A stretch of DNA of 64,000 nt. Origin: Osmia lignaria lignaria. Lineage: Eukaryota > Arthropoda > Insecta > Hymenoptera > Megachilidae. Position numbers and translations under genes: made by a program. Positions within the stretch are counted from its first letter, which is position 1. The number at the start of each line of letters is the position of its first letter. The DNA is taken from the NCBI RefSeq assembly GCF_051020975.1, contig NC_135038.1, positions 4,710,001 through 4,774,000 on the forward strand, in the 5' to 3' direction. The notes under the pieces were generated by a model that ran no database searches, had not been told where the DNA came from, and saw only the letters and a program-made list of their open reading frames with translations. Positions 13,603 through 26,535 of this stretch are shown here, piece by piece.

Positions 13603-15751
13603 TTAGCAGTCATTATTGTTATACAATTGCAGTTTTTCTTTTTCGAAATTGTCCATATTAATTGTCAAATTATTTAGTAAATAATAAGTTAATAATTTTG
13701 CACTACACTTTTCTAAAATCCATTGCTTTACCCACCAATTATTATGATCAATCTTATTTGTTAACGGGTTTATTGGCAGTGGACATTCATAATGTTCCTT
13801 ATTAACAAATTTCGTTTTCCTTGATTTTTCTAAATTTTCGCAAATAAAACATTCGAATTCTTCGACGTAATTTCCAAATTCATTTCGAAACCATCTTTTA
13901 TTCTTTTCTAATGCTTTCTTAAGTCTTTGATTAGGTATTTCATAATTATCAATTAATTTATGTGATAAATATTTATCATATTCAGTTTCATTGGAAGAAA
14001 GTTCGTGTAAAAAATTGGCCAAACTTATTGGATCTTTAAATTCCAACATTGAAATTGCAGACATATTATTTGGAAGCCAATCCTAAGAATGTTTAATTTC
14101 TTTTTGAGAATGAAAGAAGTCACATTATACGATTTACTTTACTTTAAAAATAAAAATCAACCTATTGATGTATTAAAAAGAATCATTAAAATAACAGTTT
14201 AAATCGTAATACCTTAAATGAAGGTGATCCATAATATATAGGTACAGATCCAACAATAAGGGGCCTCCACAATTTTTCCGTGATATAATCTTGACAGACT
14301 GCATTTTCAAAAGCTATTGTAAATTTGTAATTGCTGATGAAAGAGAGAAAATCCTCGCTATTTAATGTTTCAAGGTAATTTTCCTTTAGCCTATATTATA
14401 GTTATGTGTTATTTGTAGAAATAATATAATTATTACAATTAACATTTTCCAAATCTATAAAGTATCACCTTGTATCTAATTGAGCATTATTCAAACATAC
14501 GCCATATGAATCTACGCGTATGTATTTCATTAATTCCGCTACATAAATATCTCTATTACTTGCAGTATCACAGTCTGATTGTATGTAAAGCAATGGTGCA
14601 AGGTTTTTTGTATGCATTAATTTAGTCTTTTCTTGCGTTGTAACAAAGTATTTTTTACCTGAAATATAAAAGTACTAAATTAATTCAAGTTGAAAAAACA
14701 TGAAAAATATATAATGCAATGTAAAGGTTTTGATTTACTGTATTTATCTACTTAATAATTCTGTAATTCCAGGTAGATCTATGAGAGTCAGAGGTACATC
14801 GCTAAATCTGCTAAATGTTGAAGAGTATGTAAAAAGATTTAAAGCTTCCTGATGAACTAGGATTGGGTTGTTTCTTGGAGATTCTTCGTGAAGTAAACCC
14901 CAGGGAACTTGGTCAGATTTCCATGTTGGTAAATCATTAATTTGAAAAGCACTACCATAAAAAAGAATACTCTGAAAATTAAGATACGTATTAAATATAG
15001 ATTTACAACGAACATTTGTTATTTAATACTTGAGACCAGATTACTTTTATCTTTTGATGATACTGAAATGATCTATTGTTGGTAAAATAACATTGATAAC
15101 GTCCACAATCTCTAAGTTTCCCATCAGTTCCAAAAGGAGTCCACCATAAAATTATAGGTACTTCTCCTGAAAAAAAAAATATACATATGTATAAAAATAT
15201 GAAAGAAATGTTAATATTTTTCTAATTTTTATATCATTACTTTACACACATTTACAAAAATATTGAAAATTTAATGTATTCTATATACCTGAATAATATA
15301 ATTTGTTATCACCTTCAATTTCAATTGAATACATCTGTAAATTATTTTGTTTATTTTCAAAATCATAAACTTTATTGATTAATAATGATATTACTGCTAA
15401 GTTAACGTTTAATACTTTTATAAACAATTGTGAATTACAAAATTTTTGTATGTTTATTGCTTACTTAATAGTTACTATAATGATAAGCATTTACTGTATT
15501 AATATTTTACTTCGTTAATTAAAAAATTGTATTTATAATGAAGATATTAATAAAACTTGTATTATATTAATGTCTTTCAGTATTTTTATAAAAATATATA
15601 GATATGTCAATATTTAATAGATTATACTAGGAGAATGCATTTGTTGTAAATTATTCTAAAATATTTTGCTGTGTTAGATATCTAGCTAATATACCTGATA
15701 AATTATTATACTTAATGTGACAGCAACAATTGTCATAAGCATAAAATACAT
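13603..15751 (-). CDS. FUT10/11-type alpha-fucosyltransferase (GT10)
   Basis: Seven exons on the minus strand: 15695-15751, 15289-15334, 15045-15166, 14752-14971, 14469-14658, 14213-14390 and 13603-14082, giving 430 residues. The N-terminus (MYFMLMTIVAVTLSIIIYQ) is a single hydrophobic segment after a very short tail, as expected for a type II Golgi/ER membrane protein. The GT10 core is clear: ILWWTPFG, then at about residues 239-272 the donor-binding block FENAVCQDYITEKLWRPL followed by VPIYYGSPSFKDWLPNN. The C-terminal FECFICENL matches FUT10/FUT11, recently described as protein O-fucosyltransferases acting on EMI domains. The short first exon escapes simple ORF finding. The equivalent in Drosophila is probably one of the FucT genes; I do not assign a symbol. 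Confidence 0.9.
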
Positions 15752-18346
15752 TTTTTTGTGAGAGTATAACATTTTATATTTTAATTATTACTTTCAAAAT
15801 TCAATAAAATATAATATTAAACTACTCTTTATATCATTTTAATCTCTTAAAAAAAAAAACTGCTTTATAAATCAATAATGCGACATCAAACGGCCATAGT
15901 TAAGTTTCAGGTTAAGTGTCAAACGTTATCTGCTTCCTGTAAGCATCCTTCATTTAAAATCTGACATTCAAAATCTATGAATTTTGAAGTTAATTAATTA
16001 AAAAAAAGGGAGTAATAATTGTACTATGACTGGAAACTTTATATGCATAGAGCTTATTCGAAATAATATATTTTATAAAACATCACACGTGAGCGTGAGT
16101 AAGACGGACATGGAGCGGATTATGGGAGAGTTGGTCCCGCATCTCGTCCGTTTCCTGCCCACTTCCTGTCCACTCTCCGTTCATCCGCTTCACGGGCGTA
16201 TCGCGAGCCCCACTTATCCGCTTTAAAATTATTTAATTAAAACACTATTAATTACAATTGTTTGAAATACGTAAAGAAATGGTAGTGAAGACTATTAGTA
16301 CGATTTAACTAGACTTAATTATATCTATAAATGTTATATTTAAAGAACTTTCTATAATGTATATTATCAATTTTGAAATAATAATTAGTATAGAATACAG
16401 TAAATGGATATAAAGTAGAAAATCTCCTTTTTGTTTTAACGTACACCTTACATGAAAGGTGCGCAGATTTTCTACAAATGATTGTAATATCCGTATAACT
16501 CATACGCAGGTGTATGTACGCGTGAACGCACATAAAACTTTCTAAGAATTTGTAAAGGCAAGTCGGTCATGGTTACGATCACGGTTGCAATCAGGATTAC
16601 GATCACAGTCATGGTTACAGTCACGCTTCTGACTTTTCTTTGGCGGTCAACGAACTCTTTCTTCTCTTTTTCTACATTTATTCTTCTTTTCCTTCCATCG
16701 GTAACAGTTTCTTTAACGACGTTGCTCGATGCATCTAGGCTATCGCAAAAACACCTTTCTTCTATAACAAATGTACTACTTAGTAAAATTAATGAATTTT
16801 TTGCTTTATTTTACGATAGCCTAGTTATAATTACGCGCCATTTACACTTGATTATAAAAGTTATATCATACCATAGGCTGTAGTAAATTTATTTTCATTA
16901 ATATACACGATAATTCGTGTTATTTAATTAATGATAATCTACATAATATTGATACTTTTATACCGAAATTTAATTGTAAATAGAAGGAAAGAAATTTAAA
17001 GCTGTTCTGCGTCCGCGATTTGCGAAGAAAATCAAATTAGTGGTAGCTTCTTGTTAGACACGCTCCAAAGTCTTACAATTAGTCTTCCTATACGAAATCG
17101 GATTAAATTTTAAGTATCACACTGATCTAAATAAAGTTTTCAATAATTAAATGTTTTAATCAATGATCATAGAAACTTTATCCTTTTAGTTCTTCCAGGT
17201 AGAAATATAAAAATTGTTATAAGTTTATAATAATGCAAATAACATTTACAGCTAAGCAAATATTTCAAATTCGTGTTACTTGGAACGAAGCTTCACGGAA
17301 TTAATAGAACCTTTTGTTCTAGAAAAATAATAAAAATGCAACGTTAGGATTAAAGGGACTACGGTTACAGAGCAAGATATCTTTTTACAAAAAATTTGTT
17401 TGAAAATCGTCTTTCTTGGAATGCTGCACTCATATTGCAGACATCGTTCACATGAAAAAATATATTTTATATTTAAGGATACGGTAATCGAAATATTTTG
17501 CAAGAAAAATTTATACGATTCGGAACAAAGCACGTACCGTTTACTATTTTAAATTAACGAACTCTAAAATGCTCTTAAAAAGGTAATTATCATCGCGAAA
17601 GTTTATATCGCAACATAAAGAGGACGAAATAACTGTATACCGTTTAACTGTATCTAAGAGGATTAAATTGCTAATTACGTAAATATGTATATCTTTCACA
17701 AAAAAAAAAGATATTTTAAACTTGCTACTATAATGAAATAATATAATATTTTTTTTTAATTACGTTGCATTGTAAATTTTACAAATATACATAGTAACCT
17801 AATCATAAGTATAATGTTTCTAATATACTTATACATGAGCTGTCTGTATAATGCAAAAGTTAATTTATAGAACAAAACAATAAATAATACCTAAAATTAA
17901 AAAATGGTGACATTGCTATTGGGAAAACGGTGATCACAAAAGTAGGGTCGTCGATCTACAGTTCACGGTCCTTCAGAAAGCCGACAGTTCGATGTATGCT
18001 TGTTCCCCACCTTTTCCTCTTTCTGTATCCCCTATCATTCACGACCCCCTTATTAAAACAGCGCACGCGCGATATTCTGGCAGAATTCCACAGTGCCGTA
18101 TGAAATTAAAGATGTATCTGTTAGATTTACCTAATTTATCATATACGGAATTCTAACTAACAAACAGTAACCAACATATTTTATTGTAATTTTTATAATT
18201 CCATTCGAGTAATTTCGATTATTTTTTACATCCTGATTATTAAGAATCAATTGAGGTAATAAATACTTACAGAGAAATTCCTGTAACATCTCCTACAATG
18301 CTACAATTCTATAGACAGTCCTGAATTCTATGGTGGAATCAGATGC
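15752..18346. other. Noncoding stretch with two GC-rich patches
   Basis: No supported exon. A GC-rich patch lies at 16085-16225 (GCGTGAGTAAGACGGACATG...) and a degenerate short tandem at 16568-16628 (units like GGTTACGATCAC). An 11-bp inverted pair CTAGGCTATCG / CGATAGCCTAG lies at 16735-16745 and 16814-16824. CpG density rises again near 18040-18080 towards the fascin promoter. Otherwise AT-rich and featureless to my eye. Confidence 0.4.
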
Positions 18347-18414
18347 TGCGCATGCGTTGGAAATCCTGCGGGACCTTAACACAGTCGGAGAAGAACAAGC
18401 GAGTTAAGTCAGTT
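18347..18414 (+). promoter_or_regulatory. Probable fascin promoter: NRF-1-like motif and initiator
   Basis: TGCGCATGCG at 18347-18356 is an NRF-1/Ewg-type match. About 55 bp further, TCAGTT at 18409-18414 fits the arthropod initiator (TCAGTY), with the A at 18411 as likely first base. Downstream a pyrimidine-rich leader ends at a donor, CAACAG followed by GTATAG, at 18516. No TATA box at the right distance was seen. Confidence 0.5.
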
Positions 18415-21400
18415 GCTGGGTATATCTGTGTTGTGACGAATATAATTCGCCGTTCGTGACTTGTACTTCTCTTGCGTACTTTTCTCTCTTACTTTTTCAG
18501 TGTTATTCTACAACAGGTATAGATCTATACGTATATCTTCTTTTTATTCGACAAGTTTATTTATAGACCTACTTAGCAACAAAAGAATAACGCCTCTTAA
18601 AAAATTGTTATTATATTGACCCTAGTAGGTATACACACGTATAATTATTTATTTTCCTATTTATTTATTCATTCATTGAACTTATAGATTTTAACTGTAC
18701 TTATCTAAACTCGCACAATTGTTTTTCATTCATCAGGCGCTGTCACTAGATTAACGGAAATTATCTGCACACCCTCGGAGAAAAGGCCGATGTATTACTA
18801 TTTATTGTTTAGTTATCTTTGTTGAAGATGTCCATTCGTTTTCTAATGTTTTCCCATTTAAACCATCTACGATGACATACCTAGAAATTTTAATATTAAA
18901 AACTTAAATATTATCTAAATTTTCAAACAGTTACTGTCGCTTAGATTCTAAGTTTTTTTTATTTCATATTTATATATTTTCAATTTTCTATGTTTCCGAT
19001 TCCTATACTACTATCATTTGTCAATATAAATTCAAAATGAATTAAAGATACCCTGATTTGAACAAATGAAGCTTCACTCATTGTTCTGCCTTTCTTATCA
19101 TATTATTGATTTTATGTTTACTGTTTAATGAATAAGTTTTGAATTTCGTGTCCTTTTTTTCCGTAAACATTTTAATTTTTATTTATATCGTTTCTGACAA
19201 GTGTAAATAGTTAAATATTCTAAATATTTGGACATTTTTATTAATAAAACAGCTCATGCGTTTAAAAGGATTTTAAAATTAGAATAAGGAATAAACGTAC
19301 GATTTCTAAGTAGAAAACAAATCATATGTACTTTGCTTTGCAATTAATAAAGACAAATGTAGTATTCTAATACGAATAAAAAAAAATTATACTTATAAAG
19401 GACGAAATAGTCCTTTTAACGTGTTCCCGTTGGAGAAGTTGGCCCCACCCAGGCGGAAGCCACGTAGAAATGAGTCATCAAGTCGAGGGTTGAAAATAAA
19501 ATATCTTGGAGAAAAAAAAATTTCAGGACAAAAGTAGGGGTGTTCGAAATTAAGAAGCGCGTTATCTACATACAAGTACTTTTCCGGTTAGGTCAGACAT
19601 GTATGTTCGTAGAAGGCGTTTCGCAGCACAACTGTCACTATAAACATTTCTTCGATGCACTATAATTAAATATAGACGAAAAGTTATTTAAAATAAAATT
19701 GTTATTTTAATTTAAAACAATAAATTTCTTATACATACCCTCACGATTAATTATCCGCGGATGATTATATTCATTGCAATTGAATTATTTATTGCAGAAG
19801 CAAATCCGTGGAACTTTTGCGGCACCTATTTCTAAATTATCCGTTAATTAAACCAATTCAATGATGCAGGCTAACGGATCTGAAAATATTGGTTCAGAAA
19901 ATACGAACGAGAAAACGGGATGGACGGTAATTATGAATTATTACAAAATCATTTATATGAAATGAGAAATCATAAGAAAAGTTAACTTTATCCGGTAATT
20001 ACTTTTAGGTCGGATTGATAAATGGAAAATTTAAGTACCTTACAGCTGAAACTTTTGGATTTAAAATAAATGCAAATGGCTCAAGTTTGAAGAAAAAACA
20101 ATTATGGACTTTGGAAGGTAGCGAACAACAAGTTTACCTTAGATCTCATTTGGATCGCTATTTGGCAGTGGATCAGTTTGGAAATGTTACCTGCGAAGCA
20201 GAGGATCCTAGTGATCCTGGCTGTGCTTTTCAAATTCAGCTAGCTTCTGATGGTATCTAACAATATTTCCTGTTTATATTAATAAGTAATAGAAGAAATA
20301 TCATTAACAAGAATTACTTTTCTGTATTAAATTAGGAAGTGGAAGATGGGCTTTGAAAAACATTCAGAGGGGATATTTCCTGGGTTCTAGTCAAGATGAG
20401 CTTAAATGTACAGCCAAAGCTCCGGGTGAACCTGAATACTGGCTGGTGCATCTTGCTGCTAGACCGCAAGTAAGAAACATTTCATGTATCAAGAAATGAA
20501 AGATTCAAAACTACTTACTATTATGATGAAACTACAAATGTAAAATTTACAGGTAAATCTGAAATCTGCTGGAAGAAAACGTTTCGCTCATTTAAGTGCG
20601 ACGCAGGATGAAATCCATGTAGATGCACCAGTTCCTTGGGGAGAGGATACACTTTTCACGTTAGAATTTCGTCCTGCTTCGATAGAGGATGATGGTCAAG
20701 AACATTCTAAATTCGAGGGTGGTCATTATGCTCTTCATACTTGTAATAATAAATATCTTGCACGTGATGGAAAACTCTTAGATACCTGTACAAGAGACTG
20801 CCTTTACGCGGCCGAATTTCATGCTGGATTACTTGCGCTCAGGTTGGTTCTATCGATACTTCTTTTATTATTTTTTTTATTACACTCTTCAGGTAATCTT
20901 CTAATAATAAAACTAATATAACGAATTAAAGAGATTTGTATGGAGCGTACTTGGCACCCATTGGAAGTAAAGCTGTTCTAAAATCAAGATCAACGACAGT
21001 AACGAGAGATGAATTATTCTCTTTGGAAGAATCACTACCGCAGGCTTCTTTTGTTGCTGCCTTGAATCAACGATACGTATCTGTAAAACAAGGTATTTCA
21101 TATTTAAATAAGTTATAGTTACTTTGATTATTGCTTTGTCTTTTAATGAAATAATTTTCTAAAATTTTAACTTTTCATTTATAACTTTCAATTCGTTAAA
21201 GTTTAAAATAATGTTAAAAGCCTCTATAGATAGCATCAGCATCCATTGTGGTTCTAGGAGTTGATGTGACAGCTAATCAAGACGAGATATCCGGCCATGA
21301 AACTTTCCAACTTGAATTTGACCGTGTAACTAAACGGTGGTATATACGTACCATGCAAGATCGCTACTGGAGTCTCGAAGCTGGGGGAGGAATCCAGGCA

Positions 21401-22005
21401 TCAGAGCACAAACGTTCTTCCAACGCTTTATTTGATTTAATCTGGCAATCAGAAGACGGTACGGTAGCTCTACGTGCTAACAATGGAAAATTCTTAGCAA
21501 CCAAGCGTTCTGGACATCTCTATGCTAATGCGGATTCTGTAAATGGACTGGACTCGGATGTTAGCAAATATTATTTTTATTTAATGAACAGACCTGTTTT
21601 AGTTTTACGTTGTGAACAGGGATTCGTAGGACCTAAAAGTTCATCTAGTCCAAAATTAGAATGCAATAAGGCTATCTATGAGACCATCAGAGTAGAAAGA
21701 TGTGAACGCGGAGTTGTTAGATTTAAAGGTAAAGTATTTTAAATACATATATACCTATATACCTTAAATCGCTTACTTTACAATCTTTGCTCGTTTCAGG
21801 TCAGAATAACAAGTACTGGCATGCGGACAGCGAAGGAGTAACCGTGGATTCTGATATACCTTCTGATGGTTTTTATCTGGAATTACGAGAACCTTCTCGT
21901 ATTTGTATTAAACACATCGATGGGCGATACCTTACTGCAGGAAAGAATGGAGCATTACGTCTTGGGGAAACAGATTATGAATCTGCTACAAAATGGGAAT
22001 TTTAA
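18411..22005 (+). CDS. sn: Fascin (actin-bundling protein; singed orthologue)
   Basis: Coding exons 19861-19926, 20009-20252, 20336-20469, 20553-20842, 20932-21092, 21234-21728 and 21800-22005 give 531 residues. A noncoding first exon, about 18411-18516, joins to 19798 (acceptor TTATTGCAG), so the feature starts there. Fascin has four beta-trefoil domains and cross-links actin filaments into tight parallel bundles in bristles, filopodia and nurse cells. The N-terminal actin site is intact: SSLKKKQLWTLE, with Ser48 at the place of the PKC-regulated Ser39 of human fascin. The later block GVDVTANQDEISGHETFQLEFDR is collinear with the family, and the protein ends in KWEF. Exon 6 uses the acceptor ATAGATAG before CATCAGC, the only one that keeps frame. 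The gene faces tRNase Z tail to tail, 1.75 kb apart. Confidence 0.96.
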
Positions 22006-23755
22006 TCAACCAAACGATCATACATAATCTATGTTCTTTTGAAACTGTTTTTACATATTTATTTCAAGGATTGATATTTAATAGATACTATATTCGAATT
22101 TAAAAACAAAAGTTAAATACATAGCTTATGTACTACTTTGTTCTTAACTTAAGTTTTGTCTTTTTTCGTATACATTCTATTTCACGCTCAAATGGGAAAG
22201 GAATGAATTAAACGATAATGATAAAATATAATACGTGTATCGGGTTGAAGTTTCAAAAGAACATAGCTAAGATTTACTGCCCTTTTTATAGCTTCAATGT
22301 AATCTAATATGATATTTACAAGTATGGGAAAAGCTCGTATCAAGTACTTAATTAGGAGTACGCTGTGGAATTAATTTTATACGTCTAACTGTAACTTCCT
22401 CCATTTATAAAATATCGTATAAGACTGATCACTCACATGTTTACAGAGTAATTAACGATTACATCATTTTTTTTTAATAATTTAATGAAATATTTAATAA
22501 TGATTTATTATTTTTACAGATAAAGTAACTGAAGAATTTTTTGACCAGAAAATTGAGATTTATTCCGTTGACTCAATTTTTTCTTTGGAATATTATTTAT
22601 TTTTCAAGTTAACTAAAACACTTAACCGATTGGTAATTTTAAACGCAAAAATACTAATATTATATTTTTCAGTTCTTTTTGTTGTTGAAGTTTTGTAATA
22701 ATTAAAATCGATAACATCAGCTGTTAAGAGTCATTATCAATTTTGTAAATAATTATTTTAGATACTTCATGATTTTCTATAATCTTTGATTAAGATATTT
22801 TATTAATTGTGTTAATCGTATAAAAAACGAAGTATAAGAAAATAATAATTTAACCAATCGTTTAAGTGTTTAAAAAGAATTTAGCTTTCTAGTCTTCGCA
22901 TTAATATTAGTATTAATACTTGAATTTCTGTGAAACACTACATACACTAGACAGCATATTTCATGGTATGTCAATAAGTAACATAGGTTTTCAGTCGATA
23001 AAAGTAATCATTCCATACAATAAATACATTTGTTTTTTACTCAGACATATACTAACATAAACGCACAAATGTGTAATTAGTGTATACCTGCTATCTAGTG
23101 TATATGCCTCTAAAAAAAAAAGAATAATTGACGCAATAATCGAATCAGTCTATGTAATTTGAGACCACGCTTTTTCTATGTAAGAATTTTACATTCCGTG
23201 AGCTGTGCAATGGTCGAAACATTCTTACAGGTATTTTTCCGAAAAAGAAAACTACATCGGAACCCGCTCAAAGAAAAAAAAAAAAAAAAAAAAAAAAAAT
23301 TGAAAGCACACATTTTATACTGTTTGATACCAATTTTATCAGCATGTAATCTATCAATTAGCTTGTAAGATTTTTCTCTTTTTTGTCGAGTTTCAATATG
23401 TTTTACGTATATTGAAATTTCAAATTCGACACAAAGAGAAAAATTATTTTTTGATATGTCTTTTATCCTTTTATACAACACTTTGTTATCTGCTCTCTAT
23501 TTTTTATACATAAATGAAATTAATATTAAGATCGTTATTTCAACGAAATTATCTGTAATTTATGTTATTTATCATACTGAGGAAAGCGGGATAAACTAAG
23601 CGCATTACATAAACAATAAATTCTGCTATTAAAAACATATCTGGAGTCAAATTTGTCTGATATTATCATCCTTATTTTTAATTATTTATTCATACTAAAA
23701 TAATTGCAAATTTATACCACCTTGAAGTATGTAGATCTAACGAAGAGAAGAGTCA
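22006..23755. other. Convergent intergenic region between fascin and tRNase Z
   Basis: Probably shared 3' untranslated sequence on both sides. It contains an inverted-repeat element at 22617-22870 and an A-run of about 25 near 23275-23300. No coding exon is supported; the open frames around the A-run are artefacts. Confidence 0.45.
22617..22870. mobile_element. Possible MITE with 18-bp terminal inverted repeats
   Basis: AACACTTAACCGATTGGT at 22617-22634 is matched inverted by ACCAATCGTTTAAGTGTT at 22853-22870, with one mismatch in 18. The 254-bp interior is AT-rich and has no ORF. Both sides have TA/TTAA-like flanks, but no unambiguous target-site duplication can be fixed. It fits a small non-autonomous DNA transposon; a chance inverted repeat is less likely but possible. 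Confidence 0.5.
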
Positions 23756-26535
23756 TTAACTGTCAATTACTTTATTATACGCACTGAACATCACTTTCAA
23801 ACATGGATAGAAAAGAGGTAATAATGGTAACTGTGGTAATTTCACCTCCATATAATCGTAAGCAAGTCCAACATTTGCTTCTTCCTTTGGAATTGCTGGA
23901 ATTTTTGAATAACGTTGACTAAAATGCGTTAATAGAGTGAATTTTGCATTCATATATTTTCCAGCTTTTATTGCTTCGGATGTTGTTGAATGTAATTTAC
24001 GTTTAGCCATGCTTTCACGACCATCATCCATGGTCGCTTCATGAATTAATAAATCACAATTTTCACCTAATTTTATCAAATTTGGACAAAACATCGTATC
24101 ACCACTGAAACAAAAATATTCAATTGAAAGAATACTTTTTACCTCAGGTACACTTATTTCTTAAACAATTCTATCTCACCTATAAACAATCTTTTTATCA
24201 TCCTTAAGGGTAATAGAAATACCAAAAGCGTGTTTGCAATGATTTACAAAAATAGTATCAATTTTTGAAACATTCATTACATTATACAATAATGATTCAG
24301 AAGAAACAGCCAACTGATGAGCGTTTAAATATAAATCATAATTGCTGATTATGATGTACTGCTGTGAAATAGATTCAAATCGTTGGTTATAGAAATTCAA
24401 CCATGGTATTATGTAAGCCGGCACTAACAAATATAATTTTTCATCTGTGATCTGTTTTCTTCTGTCCAATAAGCCAATGAGACCTAAATGATGATCCGCG
24501 TGCATATGAGACACATAAACTGCCTGCAAAGAAAAATTTATATGAAATGATAATTATAGTGGAAATTTTGTTTATTTCTTATTTACCTTAATAGTGCGTA
24601 AAATATTGTCACTTTCGGAAAATCCATAAAACCTAATTATCTGACCAAGGGTGCCTTCTCCACAATCCAACAAGATACTAGTATTTTCATCGATTCTTAA
24701 GAGAATGCCACTTGTATTTCTAACTTTGTTCGGTACGCTACAACCAGTACCTAACATTACAATTCGAGGATAGCTAGAAATATTAGTTAAATTAAGCTCT
24801 TCTGTTTTTTTCTCAATATTAGCCCTCACTTCCTTCAACACGTTTTCAAGCTGATCAATCTTAAGAACTTCTTCAATATATGATTCTTCTGCCTGATAAA
24901 TATTATTATTAGTTAGAGGTGTAAATTCTGGCCGTATTTTAAATACTTGTATTGCTCTGGCTCGATAAATAGAATCCTTTTGAGTCTGAAATGAAATATT
25001 TTGTTAACTATATTAATCGACTTGATACTTTTTTCTTGCTGAATACTTTACCTCTTTATCTTTTTTAAAGCAATCCTTGCTCAATAAAGGAAATATTTCA
25101 GGATGCAACATATGCAATAGATATTGATTCTTATGAACAGCTTCGCTGCCCATACAAGTATTTTCATCATTTAAAACGACATGTTGCGTCTGCGACGAAA
25201 ATTTTTCTATCCAATTTTGATATCGTTGATCATTCAAGATCTTTTCAGGAGTGAAATGAAATACAGAAAAGGCTATGTTATTTTCTTCTGATAATGCCTG
25301 TTGCTGATGTTTTAAAAAAGCAGGATGATTTACTAAAGAATCTATGTACTCTTCGTCGGGACACTCTACAACTAAAAAAATCAGATTCATATACATAGTA
25401 AAACTTTAAATTTCATTTTTAAATGAAATTTAAAAATAAACAATTTTAGAAATACCCATAAAAGTGAATTTGGGACCATCTGGTTCAGAAACATCTTTAC
25501 TATAAACAACAGATCCATCTTCTTTAGTAACGTTTTTACCAGACTTTAGTAGATTCCGAATTGGACCATTTTCTATACCAAGTTGAAGACATTTATCTAT
25601 CAACAATTTTCCACGTTTTGGGTGAATTTCACAAATATAACATACTATTTTTGGAGTGCCTTTGATCTTTTTCTCTCCATTTTTTACACTGTTTGCAGGT
25701 CTTTTACCATTTTCATTTGTATCATATTCGTTTTCATCCGATACATTTTTCTCAGTATTTTTTGTTAAGGGAACATACCAGACTGTCATCATATGATCTT
25801 TAAATGGTTCTGACTCATTGACAGAAGGATAAGTAATTTTGAGTCGTGGTAAGTTTATAAATGATTGAACTGTACGTACAAGATTTTCTACTCCTTCAGG
25901 GCTATGAATACGTAAATCGGTTGTACCATTATCTTGTGCAGTTAGCATTAAACCTGGGAGTCCCCCAACATTTCTCCAACTAAGATTTGTTATAAATATA
26001 TGATCTATTTTAGATAGTTTACAATGATGTTCTTGGCATAGCCGCTGAGTTCCTTCACCGCAATTGAACAGATAATGAACTTGATCGGTTGTAAAAAACA
26101 TAAAGGCTGGGATTCCAGGTGCTCCACTTCCCACAACCTGTTTTTGAAATATTTAGTTGTAATAAGATAATTTATTTCATTAATCTGGCAGTGCACACAT
26201 TAATTTCTGGTAAATGTAAAAAGTCATAATATAAAAAATACTAACAACATATACTGAGGTTAGAACTAATTGTTTATTGGATTCTCATTTATACACTGCC
26301 AGGTTAAATCCAATCTATCATTTCTTTATCAAATATTTATGTTATTTATAAAGATTTTAATTACCTGTAACTTTGCAGAATTATTGAGAGTGGAAAGCAG
26401 TTTAAGCTGTTTCTTCTGTTTCATTATCAACTTTTTATATAATTCAGTTATGTTCGTTGATTTTTTTTTTAATTCAGTCTGTGTATGTGTATTTCGTACA
26501 AAGTATTTGCAAAAATACTTAGTCAATTGAAACAT
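23756..26535 (-). CDS. Long-form tRNase Z (ELAC2 orthologue)
   Basis: Six exons on the minus strand: 26365-26535, 25456-26137, 25052-25371, 24587-24985, 24180-24523 and 23756-24104, giving 754 residues. The enzyme is a metallo-beta-lactamase-fold endonuclease that removes 3' trailers from pre-tRNAs in nucleus and mitochondria. The C-terminal half holds the zinc site: SHMHADHH (529-536), NHCKHAFG (His619, His622), GDT (640-642), HEAT, and HFSQRY (His699). The loop VPNKVRNTSG and LLDCGEGT precede it. The N-terminal half has the degenerate repeat fold (YLFNCGEGTQRL, VVECPDEEYIDSL). Exon 1 (MFQLTKYFCKYFVRN) is basic and free of acids, as in a mitochondrial presequence. All key residues are present. 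Drosophila RNaseZ/JhI-1 is the same family. Confidence 0.96.

Noticed and set aside
23159..23481. Opposed frames around the long A-run
   Set aside because: Poly-Lys or poly-Phe through a homopolymer; no homology.
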